This document shows positions 1 to 9,800 of a stretch of 64,000 nt of DNA, piece by piece (position 1 is the stretch's first letter; every line of letters begins with the position of its first letter). The position numbers and the translations under genes were made by a program. The stretch is from Pseudomonas sp. L5B5 (GTDB taxonomy: Bacteria; Pseudomonadota; Gammaproteobacteria; Pseudomonadales; Pseudomonadaceae), in contig NZ_CP084742.1 in NCBI RefSeq assembly GCF_020520285.1, positions 2,356,001-2,420,000 of the forward strand. The letters are read 5' to 3'. The notes beneath the pieces were generated by a model. The model was given only the letters and a program-made list of their open reading frames with translations. It had not been told where the DNA came from and did not search any database.

Positions 1-156
1 TTTAACAGTGTGAAAACCGCGAAAAATTGCGTTGAGCAGATCCGCATCATCCGGCCGGCTTTCCAGCTCGACCAGTTGTTCGGACAGTTGCTCTAGAATC
101 TCGCCGGCCTCAACCAGGAAATCCTGAAGGATCTCTTCATCGGCGCCGAAGCTCAT
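1..156 (-). CDS. cheA: Chemotaxis histidine kinase CheA, N-terminal fragment
   Basis: Only the first 52 codons are in the window; the gene continues past its left edge. The translation begins MSFGADEEIL and reaches the HPt phosphorylation motif FHTVK, with the phospho-accepting histidine at residue 49, as expected for the P1 domain of CheA. CheA autophosphorylates in response to receptor arrays and passes phosphate to CheY. The ATG at 156 is preceded by AGGAG about 11 bases upstream and lies 12 bases after the cheZ stop, so it is probably co-transcribed with cheY and cheZ. The kinase, coupling and regulatory domains cannot be assessed here. Confidence 0.93.
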   Translation of the reverse strand, partial: MSFGADEEILQDFLVEAGEILEQLSEQLVELESRPDDADLLNAIFRGFHTVK

Positions 157-168
157 TAATGGGTGCTC

Positions 169-957
169 CTAGAATCCAAGGCTGGAAAGCAAATCGTCAA
201 CATCGTCCTGACCGGACATGACGTCTTCCCGTTTATCGGCATGAATCTGCGGACCTTCACCCTTGGCGAGATGTTTTTGCGGATCTTTTTCCGCCAGGAT
301 CGATTCGCGGTCATGTTCGATACCGGCAAAACGATCGACCTGGCTGGCCATCAAGACGAGCTTGAGCAGATTGCTTTCGACTTCCGTGACCAACTGGGTC
401 ACACGCTTGATCACCTGGCCCGTGAGGTCCTGGTAATCCTGCGCCAGCAGAATGTCGTTGAGGTGACCGGAGATGGTGCGGGTTTCCTGCTCGCTGCGAG
501 TCAGAAAACCGTCGACCCGACGCGCCAGCTCGCGAAACTCCTCGGCTCCGACCTCGCGCCGCATGAAGCGCCCCCAGTCCACGCTCAAGGCCTGGGCTTC
601 AGCGCTCAGGCCGTTGACCAGCGGGGTGCTGCTCTCCACCAGGTCCATGGTGCGGTTGGCCGCAGCCTCCGTCAGCCGGACCACATAGGACAGGCGCTCG
701 GTGGCATCCGTGATCTGCGAAACTTCCTCGGCTTGCGGCATGTGCGGGTCAATCTGGAAATTGACGATCGCGCTATGCAGCTCGCGGGTAAGCTTGCCCA
801 CTTCCTGGTACAGGCCGCGGTCACGGGTCTGGTTGAGCTCATGGATCAGTTGCACGGCTTCGCCGAACCTGCCCTTCTCCAGACTCTCGACCAGTTCCAG
901 TGCATGTTTTTTCAGGGTCGACTCAAAGTCGCCCAGTGAAGATTCGTTATGCTCCAT
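169..957 (-). CDS. cheZ: Chemotaxis phosphatase CheZ
   Basis: A 262-residue protein of CheZ family length that dephosphorylates CheY-P in the cytoplasm. It is largely helical, ends in the CheY-binding tail DDLLSSLGF, and has the active-site region around ILLAQDYQDLTGQ, with the conserved Asp and Gln of the CheZ catalytic helix. I chose the ATG at 957 (MEHNESS) over one six codons upstream because GGGGGAG sits six bases before it and pseudomonad CheZ proteins begin this way. It follows cheY by about 30 bases and precedes cheA by 12. Confidence 0.95.
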   Translation of the reverse strand: MEHNESSLGDFESTLKKHALELVESLEKGRFGEAVQLIHELNQTRDRGLYQEVGKLTRELHSAIVNFQIDPHMPQAEEVSQITDATERLSYVVRLTEAAANRTMDLVESSTPLVNGLSAEAQALSVDWGRFMRREVGAEEFRELARRVDGFLTRSEQETRTISGHLNDILLAQDYQDLTGQVIKRVTQLVTEVESNLLKLVLMASQVDRFAGIEHDRESILAEKDPQKHLAKGEGPQIHADKREDVMSGQDDVDDLLSSLGF

Positions 958-987
958 AGCTCCCCCGTGGCGCAATGGTTACGCATC

Positions 988-1359
988 TCAACCGATGCGT
1001 TCGAAGATCTTCTCGATCTTCTCTTTCAGCGCCTGGGCCGTGAATGGTTTGACGACATAGCCGTTAACACCAGCCTGGGCAGCCTCGATGATCTGCTCGC
1101 GCTTGGCTTCGGCAGTCACCATCAGTACCGGCAGGTGCTTGAGCTTTTCATCGGCGCGCACATGGCGCAGCAGATCGATGCCGGTCATGCCTGGCATGTT
1201 CCAGTCCGTTACCAGAAAGTCGATGCTCCCGCTGTTGAGTACCGGGATGGCGGTAGTGCCATCGTCGGCCTCGACCGTGTTGGTGAAACCCAGATCACGC
1301 AACAGGTTTTTTATGATCCGCCGCATCGTTGAGAAGTCATCAACGATGAGGATTTTCAT
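988..1359 (-). CDS. cheY: Chemotaxis response regulator CheY
   Basis: A 123-residue single-domain receiver. The acidic pocket Asp7/Asp8, the phospho-acceptor Asp52 (TDWNMPG) and the conserved Lys in VVKPF are all present. Phosphorylated CheY binds FliM, encoded at 21538, and changes motor rotation. I use the ATG at 1359 (MKILIVDD); an in-frame TTG at 1383 would add eight residues not usual in the family. The nearest good purine tract, GGAGG, lies about 20 bases upstream, so initiation is not completely settled. The gene is separated from fliA by 166 bases that hold a long hairpin. Confidence 0.95.
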   Translation of the reverse strand: MKILIVDDFSTMRRIIKNLLRDLGFTNTVEADDGTTAIPVLNSGSIDFLVTDWNMPGMTGIDLLRHVRADEKLKHLPVLMVTAEAKREQIIEAAQAGVNGYVVKPFTAQALKEKIEKIFERIG

Positions 1360-1466
1360 GTTCTTGTCCAATTCGACCTCCAAGCAGTCTTAAACGCGTC
1401 CAGTATCTGGGCGCGCCGTTCAATCAATCCGGCATAACACACAACGACTGCATGGAGCACATACTG

Positions 1467-1501
1467 CAAGACCGGCAAGGCGCCAGGCCTGACCGGTCTT
1501 G
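1467..1501 (-). other. Hairpin between fliA and cheY
   Basis: A 9-bp perfect stem (CAAGACCGG with CCGGTCTTG), with further pairing of AGGC and GCCT inside, lies between fliA and cheY. No T-run follows on the minus strand, so it is not a standard intrinsic terminator. It could stabilise or attenuate the transcript between fliA and the che genes. Confidence 0.45.
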
Positions 1502-1525
1502 GGCGCAGTGTCCCCACACTGCCTA

Positions 1526-2266
1526 TCAGCGCGCTCGCCACTCCCCCAAACGCCCCCGCAAGCGGGCTGCGCACTGGCTGTGTAACTGGCTGACCCGCGA
1601 TTCGCTGACCCCCAGGACCTCACCGATTTCCTTGAGGTTCAGCTCTTCGTCGTAGTACAGCGCCAACACCAGTCGCTCGCGCTCCGGCAAATTGGCAATC
1701 GCATCCGCCAACGCGGCCTGGAAGCGTTCATCCTCCAGGTCCCGTGACGGCTCGAGATGAGCACTGGCGCCATCCTCGTGCAGCCCTTCATGTTCGCCGT
1801 CCTGCAACAGGTCGTCGAAACTGAACAGCCGGCTGCCCAGGGTGTCGTTCAAAATCCCGTAATAATCGTCGAGACTCAATTGAAGTTCGGCCGCAACCTC
1901 GTGATCTTTAGCGTCACGACCGGTTTTAGCTTCAATTGCGCGAATGGCATCACTGACCATGCGTGTATTACGGTGCACTGAACGCGGTGCCCAGTCGCCT
2001 TTGCGAACCTCGTCGAGCATCGCCCCGCGGATACGGATACCCGCATAGGTTTCGAAACTCGCGCCCTTGCTCGCATCGTATTTGGTCGACACTTCGAGCA
2101 ATCCGATCATCCCGGCCTGAATCAGGTCTTCTACCTGAACGCTGGCCGGCAACCGCGCCAGCAGGTGATAGGCAATACGCTTGACCAGGGGCGCATAGCG
2201 CTCGATCAGTTCGTACTGGCTGTCACGCGCCGACTTCTTGTAGAGGTTGTAGCCACTGGCAGTCAT
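1526..2266 (-). CDS. fliA: Flagellar sigma factor 28 (FliA)
   Basis: A 246-residue sigma-70 family protein without region 1. Region 2 (around FETYAGIRIRGAMLDEVRKGDW) and the region 4 helix-turn-helix (LKEIGEVLGVSESRVSQLHSQ) are intact. FliA directs transcription of late flagellar genes such as fliC; a matching promoter is present at 41289-41315. The start ATG at 2266 overlaps the fleN stop as ATGA, so the two genes are likely translationally coupled. Longer in-frame extensions upstream lie inside fleN and are rejected. Its activity is normally held by the anti-sigma factor FlgM, which is not in this window. Confidence 0.96.
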   Translation of the reverse strand: MTASGYNLYKKSARDSQYELIERYAPLVKRIAYHLLARLPASVQVEDLIQAGMIGLLEVSTKYDASKGASFETYAGIRIRGAMLDEVRKGDWAPRSVHRNTRMVSDAIRAIEAKTGRDAKDHEVAAELQLSLDDYYGILNDTLGSRLFSFDDLLQDGEHEGLHEDGASAHLEPSRDLEDERFQAALADAIANLPERERLVLALYYDEELNLKEIGEVLGVSESRVSQLHSQCAARLRGRLGEWRAR

Positions 2267-3093
2267 AGCACCGGTCCCGCTGTTTGATGCACTAGCCGCT
2301 CGACAAAGAACTCCAGGTGCCCGCGTGGGTTCGCAGGCAGTGGCCAGGTATCGACTTTCTGCGCGATGGCCTTGAATGCCAATGCACATTTCGAACGAGG
2401 AAAGGCCTCATAGACCGCACGCTGCTTTTGCACGGCCTTGCGCACGCTTTCGTCGTAGGGAACTGCGCCGACGTATTGTAAGGCCACGTCCAGGAAGCGA
2501 TCCGTGACCTTGGTCAACTTTGCAAACAGGTTGCGCCCTTCCTGGGGGCTCTGGGCCATGTTGGCCAGGACCCGGAAGCGGTTCATGCCGTAGTCGCGGT
2601 TGAGCAGCTTGATCAGCGCGTAGGCGTCGGTGATCGAGGTCGGTTCGTCGCAGACCACCAGCAGCACTTCCTGGGCCGCGCGCACGAAACTGACGACCGA
2701 ATCACCAATGCCCGCAGCCGTGTCGATCACCAGTACATCGAGGTTGTCGCCAATGTCGCTGAAGGCCTGGATCAGGCCGGCATGCTGGGCGGGACTCAGG
2801 TGCACCATGCTCTGGGTGCCCGAGGCAGCCGGCACGATGCGAATGCCACCAGGCCCCTGCAGCAGCACATCGCGCAGCTCGCAGCGGCCCTCGATGACAT
2901 CGGCCAGGGTACGTTTGGGGGTCAGGCCCAGCAGGACATCGACATTGGCCAATCCCAGGTCGGCGTCCAGCAGCAAGACTCGCCGGCCGAGCTCAGCCAG
3001 AGCCAGGGACAAGTTCACTGACACATTAGTCTTGCCGACGCCACCTTTGCCGCCGGTCACCGCAATCACCTGTACGGGATGCATGCTGCCCAT
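2263..3093 (-). CDS. fleN: Flagellar number regulator FleN (MinD-like ATPase)
   Basis: A 276-residue ParA/MinD-type ATPase with the deviant Walker A GGKGGVGKT at residues 14-22 and a VIDTAAG Walker B-like segment. In Pseudomonas, FleN (FlhG) binds FleQ and restrains its activity, which keeps the flagellum number at one or few. The gene sits between flhF and fliA, the usual order. The start at 3093 (MGSMHPVQ) has only a weak purine-rich region upstream; a stop codon four codons before it rules out much extension. It is 118 bases downstream of flhF. Confidence 0.96.
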   Translation of the reverse strand: MGSMHPVQVIAVTGGKGGVGKTNVSVNLSLALAELGRRVLLLDADLGLANVDVLLGLTPKRTLADVIEGRCELRDVLLQGPGGIRIVPAASGTQSMVHLSPAQHAGLIQAFSDIGDNLDVLVIDTAAGIGDSVVSFVRAAQEVLLVVCDEPTSITDAYALIKLLNRDYGMNRFRVLANMAQSPQEGRNLFAKLTKVTDRFLDVALQYVGAVPYDESVRKAVQKQRAVYEAFPRSKCALAFKAIAQKVDTWPLPANPRGHLEFFVERLVHQTAGPVL

Positions 3094-3211
3094 GTTCTTT
3101 CTTTACCTTGTCTTACTTAGACGGGGCCACATAACTGGCTGCGTGTTCACCATTGGAACAATGCCTGGCAGACCATCGATGTAGATACACTGCAATCTAT
3201 CCATGAGTACC

Positions 3212-4534
3212 TCAACCGACCCGCTTGGCCGGGTTGTGGTACAGGTCAGCGAACATATCGGCCATGGCCTCTTCGCTGGGTTCTTCCTGCATCTGCACGC
3301 TCACGGCGCGACTCACCAGCTGATGCCGGCGAGGCAGGTGCAGGTCGTCAGGAATCCGCGGCCCATCGGTCAGATAGGCAACCGGCAGTTCGTGACCGAT
3401 GGCAAGGCTCAACACCTCGCCGAGGCTGGCTGTTTCATCCAGTTTAGTCAGGATGCACCCAGCCAGACCACAGCGCTTGTAGCTGTGGTAGGCAGCGGTG
3501 AGCACCTGCTTCTGGCTGGTGGTGGCCAGCACCAGGTAATTCTTCGCCCGGATCCCGCGGCCGGCCAGGCTTTCGAGCTGCATGCGCAGCGCCGGGTCAC
3601 TGGCTTGCAGGCCGGCGGTATCGATCAGCACCACGCGCTTGCGCAGCAGCGGGTCCAGGGCCTGGGCCAGGGACTGGCCGGGATCGACATGGGTCACCGA
3701 GACATTGAGGATGCGCCCCAGGGTCTTGAGCTGCTCCTGAGCGCCGATACGGTAGCTGTCCATGCTCACCAGCGCGATGTTCTGAGCGCCGTACTTGAGC
3801 ACGTAGCGCGCCGCCAGCTTGGCCAGGGTGGTGGTCTTGCCCATGCCGGCAGGACCGACCATGGCAATGACCCCGCCTTCTTCCAGAGGCTCGACTTCCG
3901 GCGTCAGGATCATCCGCGCCAGGTGCGCCAGGAGCATGCGCCAAGCCTGGCGCGGCTCCTGGATATCCGTGATCAGTGCCAGCAGGTCGCGAGCCAGCGG
4001 GCCGGACAGGCCAATGCGCTGCAAGCGACGCCAGAGGTTGGCCTGTTCGGGCCGGCTGCCTTGCAACTGGCTCCAGGCCAGGGAACCAAGCTGAACTTCC
4101 AGCAGCTCGCGCAAGCCATTGAGCTCGGAACGCATGGAGTCCAGGGCGCGGTTGTCGGTCGCAGGCGCAACAGGCGCCGGCGCCGGGCGTGGGCGCTCAG
4201 TCAGGGTCGGCTCGATCAGTGGCTCGGCCGCTGTCAGCGGCAGCCCGGCGAACAGCTGGCGATTGCTGATCGAGGTCGTGTCACCCTCGCCCCGCAGGCT
4301 CAGCTCGGCCTGGGCGGTGACGATCCGCGACTGGGTCTTGCGCAGCTCGTCCTCGAGTTCCATGTTCGGAACCCGCGGCGACAGAGCCGACAACTTGTAA
4401 TCCAGCGCCGCCGTCAACTCGACGCCACCGGCGATCCGGCGGTTACCGATGATGGCAGCCTCGGCGCCCAACTCATCACGAACCAGTTTCATGGCCTGAC
4501 GCATATCGGCGGCGAAAAAACGCTTAACTTGCAT
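3212..4534 (-). CDS. flhF: Flagellar biosynthesis GTPase FlhF
   Basis: A 440-residue SRP-type GTPase. A basic, then proline-rich N-terminal B domain (about residues 1-130) is followed by the N and G domains; the P-loop GPAGMGKTT spans about 227-235 and DTAG follows. FlhF marks the cell pole where the flagellum is built and works with FleN, which is encoded next. It begins 11 bases after flhA, consistent with one transcript from flhA to fliA. Confidence 0.96.
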   Translation of the reverse strand: MQVKRFFAADMRQAMKLVRDELGAEAAIIGNRRIAGGVELTAALDYKLSALSPRVPNMELEDELRKTQSRIVTAQAELSLRGEGDTTSISNRQLFAGLPLTAAEPLIEPTLTERPRPAPAPVAPATDNRALDSMRSELNGLRELLEVQLGSLAWSQLQGSRPEQANLWRRLQRIGLSGPLARDLLALITDIQEPRQAWRMLLAHLARMILTPEVEPLEEGGVIAMVGPAGMGKTTTLAKLAARYVLKYGAQNIALVSMDSYRIGAQEQLKTLGRILNVSVTHVDPGQSLAQALDPLLRKRVVLIDTAGLQASDPALRMQLESLAGRGIRAKNYLVLATTSQKQVLTAAYHSYKRCGLAGCILTKLDETASLGEVLSLAIGHELPVAYLTDGPRIPDDLHLPRRHQLVSRAVSVQMQEEPSEEAMADMFADLYHNPAKRVG

Positions 4535-4545
4535 AACCCACTACC

Positions 4546-6675
4546 TCAGCCGTTGGGCCCTACTGTCGCAACGATGGTCACTTGCTTGTTGTCGGGAATT
4601 TCCTGGTATGCCAGCACATGCAGACCCGGGACGGCCAGACGACCGAACCGTGACAGCATGGCGCGAACCGGACCCGCTACCAACAGAATCACCGGTTGAC
4701 CTTGCATCTCTTGACGCTGCGCCGCTTCGATCAGCGAACGCTGCAGCTTCTCTGCCATGCTTGGCTCGAGCAGAACGCCTTCTTCCTGGCCTTGTCCTGC
4801 CTTCTGCAAACTGCTGAGCAAAATCTGTTCCAACCTTGGCTCCAACGTGATCACAGGCAGCTCGGACTCAGTACCTACAATGCTTTGGACGATGGCGCGA
4901 GACAATCCGACGCGCACTGCGGCAACCAAAGCGGCAGTATCTTGACTCTTGGCGGCATTGTTGGCGATAGCCTCGGCAATGCTGCGGATGTCTCGTACCG
5001 GCACCTGCTCGGCCAACAGCGCCTGCAAGACCTTGAGCAACTGCGACAACGACAGCACGCCTGGCACCAGCTCCTCGGCCAGCTTGGGCGAGCTCTTGGC
5101 CAGCACTTGCATCAGTTGCTGGACTTCCTCGTGGCCGATCAGCTCGCTGGAGTGCTTGTACAGAATCTGGTTCAAGTGCGTGGCGACCACGGTACTGGCG
5201 TCCACCACGGTGTAGCCCAGGGACTGCGCCTGGGGCCGCTGGCTGATCTCGATCCACACTGCCTCCAGACCGAAAGCCGGGTCCCGGGCGGCAATCCCAT
5301 TGAGCGTGCCGTAGACCTGCCCCGGGTTGATCGCCAGTTCACGGTCCGGATAGATCTCGGCCTCGGCCAGGATCACCCCCATCAGGGTCAGGCGATAGGC
5401 GCTGGGCGCCAGGTCCAGGTTGTCGCGGATGTGCACGGTGGGCATGAGGAAACCCAGGTCCTGGGAGAGCTTCTTGCGCACCCCCTTGATCCGTGCGAGC
5501 AACTGCCCACCCTGGTTGCGGTCCACCAGGGGAATCAGGCGGTAACCCACTTCCAGGCCGATCATGTCGATCGGGGTCACGTCATCCCAGCCCAGCTCCT
5601 TGGTCTCCATGGCGCGCGCCGGAGACGGCAGCAGCTCTTGCTGACGCTGGATCTCTTCCTCGGCACGGACCTTGGCCTGGTTCTGCTGACGCCAGAGCAG
5701 GTAGGCCGCACCACCGGCCACTGCCGCCAGACTGAGGAAGGAGAAGTGCGGCATGCCTGGCACCATCCCCATCACCGCCATCAGCCCCGCCGCCACCGCC
5801 AGCGCCTTGGGCGAAGCGAACATCTGCCGGTTGATCTGCTTGCCCATGTCCTCGGAGCCCGAGGCCCGGGTGACCATGATCGCCGCCGCGGTGGACAGCA
5901 GCAGCGATGGCAACTGCGCCACCAAACCGTCACCGATGGTCAGCAAGGCATAAACCTTGCCCGCATCGGCAAAGCTCATGTTGTGCTGGAAGATACCGAC
6001 CGCCATGCCGCCGATCAGGTTGATGAACAGGATCAGCAGGCCGGCGATGGCATCACCACGCACGAACTTGCTGGCACCGTCCATCGAACCGTAGAACTCG
6101 GCCTCCTGGGCCACCTCGGCTCGCCGGGCCTTGGCCTGGTTCTGATCGATCAGGCCAGCGTTCAGGTCGGCATCGATAGCCATCTGCTTGCCGGGCATGG
6201 CATCGAGGGTGAAGCGCGCACTGACCTCGGAGATCCGCCCGGCGCCCTTGGTCACTACCACGAAGTTGATGATCATGAGGATCGCGAAGACCACGATACC
6301 CACGACATAGTTACCGCCGATCACCACTTCGCCGAAGGCCTGGATCACCTTGCCCGCGGCAGCGTGGCCTTCCTGGCCGTGGAGCATGACTACCCGGGTC
6401 GAAGCCACGTTGAGCGCCAGGCGCAGCAAGGTGGCCACCAGCAGGATGGTGGGGAATACCGCGAAGTCCAGCGGCCGCAGGGCATAGACGCACACCAGCA
6501 GGACCACGATCGACAGGGCGATGTTGAAGGTGAAGAACACATCCAGCAGGAACGCTGGCACCGGCAGCATCATCATGGCCAGCATGACCAACAACAGCAC
6601 CGGTACACCCAGGTTGCCCCGACCGAGGTCGACCAGGTTACTGCGAGCCGTGTTGATTAACTGAGAGCGATCCAC
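4546..6675 (-). CDS. flhA: Flagellar export apparatus protein FlhA
   Basis: A 709-residue inner-membrane component of the flagellar type III export gate. The N-terminal half holds about eight membrane segments and the family signature around GRISEVSARFTLDAMPGKQM; the C-terminal half is the cytoplasmic substrate-docking ring. I start at GTG 6675 (VDRSQL), because GGGG lies eight bases upstream and pseudomonad FlhA begins MDRSQL; a longer in-frame reading would add 16 residues. In most pseudomonads flhA lies close to flhB; here a 10.6-kb glycosylation island separates them. Confidence 0.96.
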   Translation of the reverse strand: MDRSQLINTARSNLVDLGRGNLGVPVLLLVMLAMMMLPVPAFLLDVFFTFNIALSIVVLLVCVYALRPLDFAVFPTILLVATLLRLALNVASTRVVMLHGQEGHAAAGKVIQAFGEVVIGGNYVVGIVVFAILMIINFVVVTKGAGRISEVSARFTLDAMPGKQMAIDADLNAGLIDQNQAKARRAEVAQEAEFYGSMDGASKFVRGDAIAGLLILFINLIGGMAVGIFQHNMSFADAGKVYALLTIGDGLVAQLPSLLLSTAAAIMVTRASGSEDMGKQINRQMFASPKALAVAAGLMAVMGMVPGMPHFSFLSLAAVAGGAAYLLWRQQNQAKVRAEEEIQRQQELLPSPARAMETKELGWDDVTPIDMIGLEVGYRLIPLVDRNQGGQLLARIKGVRKKLSQDLGFLMPTVHIRDNLDLAPSAYRLTLMGVILAEAEIYPDRELAINPGQVYGTLNGIAARDPAFGLEAVWIEISQRPQAQSLGYTVVDASTVVATHLNQILYKHSSELIGHEEVQQLMQVLAKSSPKLAEELVPGVLSLSQLLKVLQALLAEQVPVRDIRSIAEAIANNAAKSQDTAALVAAVRVGLSRAIVQSIVGTESELPVITLEPRLEQILLSSLQKAGQGQEEGVLLEPSMAEKLQRSLIEAAQRQEMQGQPVILLVAGPVRAMLSRFGRLAVPGLHVLAYQEIPDNKQVTIVATVGPNG

Positions 6676-6735
6676 CGATTTACCCCGTTCCGTAAAGCAA
6701 ACTTTTGACGCCTGAAGCGGCACAGGGCGGCTACT

Positions 6736-6749
6736 GCAAAAAGCTCTCC
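6736..6749 (-). promoter_or_regulatory. Candidate sigma-54 promoter of flhA
   Basis: On the minus strand this reads GGAGAGCTTTTTGC: a -24 GG and a -12 TTGC at the correct spacing, preceded by T. It lies about 60 bases before the flhA GTG. The match to TGGCACG-N4-TTGC is partial in the -24 block. It would give flhA-flhF-fleN-fliA a promoter independent of the upstream island. Confidence 0.55.
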
Positions 6750-6816
6750 AACTTTTAACGAAATGGAATAGACCCGGGACTTTCAGTCAACAAATGCAAA
6801 ACGGCAAGCATACGGC

Positions 6817-9800
6817 TCAGTCTGGCAGCCAGATGTTGCGCCAAGCCAGCAAGGCCTCCTGGTCGAGCATCCAATCTCGCCGAACCGCCTCACGCAACGC
6901 ATCCCCTGCACGGGCACTGGCTTGCGGATCGGCCAGATGCATGCGAATCGCTTCCATCCAGCTCTCGAAGCGATCAGAGACCCGGGTTACGGGCAAGTCA
7001 TTGCGAAAGCCCGCCAGATCGCTGCAAACCACTGGAAAACCGCAAGCGCCATATTCCAGCAAGCGCAGGTTGCTCTTGCACTCATTGAGCAAGGTCCGCT
7101 GCAACGGCGCCACCGCCAGATCCAGGTTCAGGCGGGCCAGGGCAGCCGGATACAGGCTGATCTCGACGCCGCGATGCACTTCCTTGACATAGGGACGCAA
7201 TGCCTCGGGACAAGCCCCCATGAATATCCAATCGACCTCGGTTGCCAAGGCCTTCACCACGTCACTGATCACTTCCAGATTGGCAAACTGCCACTCGGCT
7301 CCCGCCCATCCCACGCGCGGCTTCTCACCCACACGCCGGTGACTGCGAGGCAAGGCGCTGCCCCAGCTCAGCGGATCCAGGCGACTGTGGATTACCCGGG
7401 TGTCAGGATGCAGCCCCTGCAGGGCCTCGGCCAGCCTGTCGGTGGAGACCACCAGCCGGTCGACACAGCCCATTGCCTGACGCAGGTAGTAGGCAATATC
7501 CTCGCCCCCCCTTCCATGCCCGGCCTCTCCAAGCGCCAGGCTTGGCAGGTGATCATTCACCTCGAAGACCTTGAAGCTTCGAGAAAAATCCCGCGCCCGC
7601 CGCATCGCCTGCAGCGACGCGTCACCGAGATGACGCTGGAAAATGATCGAATCAGGCGTGATCCGTTCCAATTCCGGCGCAGACAGCAGCGCCATGGAAG
7701 CCAATCCGTCAATCAGGCCGGCGGCGTTCAGCCCTGCCATCGGCTGCAGGGTTCGATAATGCCCACTGGCATAACGATCGGACGGATGGACCAGCACCAC
7801 CGGCAACGGACGCCAGATCAGTGGCCGCCAACATAACGACGATTCAGCCAGTTGGAAGCCCTTTGGCTGTTCCAGAGAGAAATTCAGGTTGTAGGCAGGG
7901 TCCCGCGCCAGCACCGAAAGCCAGCGCCGAGACAGGGCATCTTCGTCAGCCGGTGTCAGGTTCTCGACGGTAGAGTCCCGCATCACCATCGCCCGTGGAG
8001 TCCAGACCGTCAGATAGCCGTGCCCGGCCAAGCGCAGGCACAGATCGATATCCGCACCCGCCCCGGAAAACTGTCCTGCATCCAGGCCGCCGACACCGTC
8101 GAACAGGGCTTTGCGCACCATCATGCAAGCACCTGCGACCGCGCTGCAGTCACGATCGACCACCAGGCTGCCCATGTAGCCGGGCGAGTCGGCGCCCTGC
8201 TGGACAAATGCCGCTGCCCCCGCCCCCGGCAAGCCGAGGATCAGCCCGCCGTGGGTCACCTCCCCCTCGCCGGACAGCAGTTTGGCCCCGACTACCGCCA
8301 CCTCCTGGCGTTGCGCATGGTTGAGCAAGGCGTCGATCCAACCTCCCTCGAATATGACCGCTTGCGCATCCAGAAACAGCAGGTACTCACCCGAAGCCTG
8401 TTGCGCCCCGAGATTGGTGGCCATGGAGCGATCCATCCGGTAAGGCAGATGGCAGACACGAACTCGCTCGGCGGCCATCTCCCCGATCGCCTGCAACCAC
8501 TGCCGGGCTTGCGGTGACTGGCAAGCGTTATCCACGATCAGCAGTTCATAGAAGGGATAGCGGGAATGCTCGAGGATGCTGAAGATGCATCGCTGCAGCG
8601 CATCCAGGTCATCGTCGGCCAGCACCAGGATCGACACCAACGGGCGCGACTGATGCCCGTAGTCGATCAGGTAATGACCTGCCAGGGATGATTCGATATG
8701 CGCCCCGGCATATCCGCGCTGCATCAGATGCTCGACCAGGGCCCGGCGCTCATCGGCGTTGTCATGCAGGTGTACGGGCGCACAACTCAGCAGCAACTCG
8801 GGAATATGACCAAAACCGTCCGCGCCCCCCTGATTGATCAACCGCAGGATCAGCTCGAACTCCAGGGCTTGCCCATAGGCCCCATCAAAACCACCTGCCT
8901 GCACCAGTACCTGACGCCTGAAGATCCAATGTCGGGCCATCACGCCTGGGCAACTCAGCAGAAAATCCAGATTGAAATCAGGACGCAGCATTACCCCTGT
9001 TTCACCCTTGCCGTCCCGCTGCAGGCCATCACAAAAAACCGCCCGGCAATCGGGGTTGGGCAATAGCTCCAGGCTGGCAACCAGCAGCCCGCCCGGCGTG
9101 AACTCGTCACCGGCGTCAACCAGCAGGCACCATTCACTGGCTCCCTCTGCCAGCAGCCGATTGATCTGGCCGGTGTAATCGCTCTCCAGAGGAGCGAATT
9201 GCAGTGCCATGTCATGAGCAGAAAGATCGATCACCTGGGGCGCAATCACCAGCACCTGCAGCCGAAGAAGGGCCTGATGCTGCGCGGACAAGCTGCGCAG
9301 GGTACGCGCCAGGGCCTCGGAGTCACCCAGACGATCCAGGACGACGATCGCAAAAGACGGACACCCCGCACCGGAGCGCAGATACTCGTCGATCAAGCGC
9401 AATTGAGCGGGGCTGGGTACACGCTGACCAATCCAGTTGGCGATCTGCCGATCAGCGACCCCCTTGGCATGGCTCTGGCGCAATGCCGCCAGGATATCCA
9501 GCCTCTCGAAACCGCCAGTGTCATGCAGGGCACGGACACCGACCAGCTGATTATCGGGCCGCCCCAGATGCCACCCCAGCTCTCGCAGGGTGCGCTTGAA
9601 GTCTGCATGCCCCTGATTGCCGATGCCCGGCTTGTCGCGCCCCTGCTGACTTCCCTGATCCAGGGACACACGAAAATCGGCCAGTGGCGCCTTGAGCATC
9701 GCCAGGTCGCCCCTCTGCAGCAGCTTCACATACATCGCCAGGTCGCCAACCCAATAAATGAGGCAACCATTGAGCGACATCAGGTCGTCCCCCAGCGCCA

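Noticed and set aside
1360..1383. Longer CheY with TTG start
   Set aside because: The extra eight residues are not typical and the internal ATG gives the standard MKILIVDD start.
4696..6660. A 654-codon open frame on the plus strand
   Set aside because: It lies wholly opposite flhA; the product is rich in His, Gln and Arg as expected from the antisense of a high-GC gene, and it has no domain signal.
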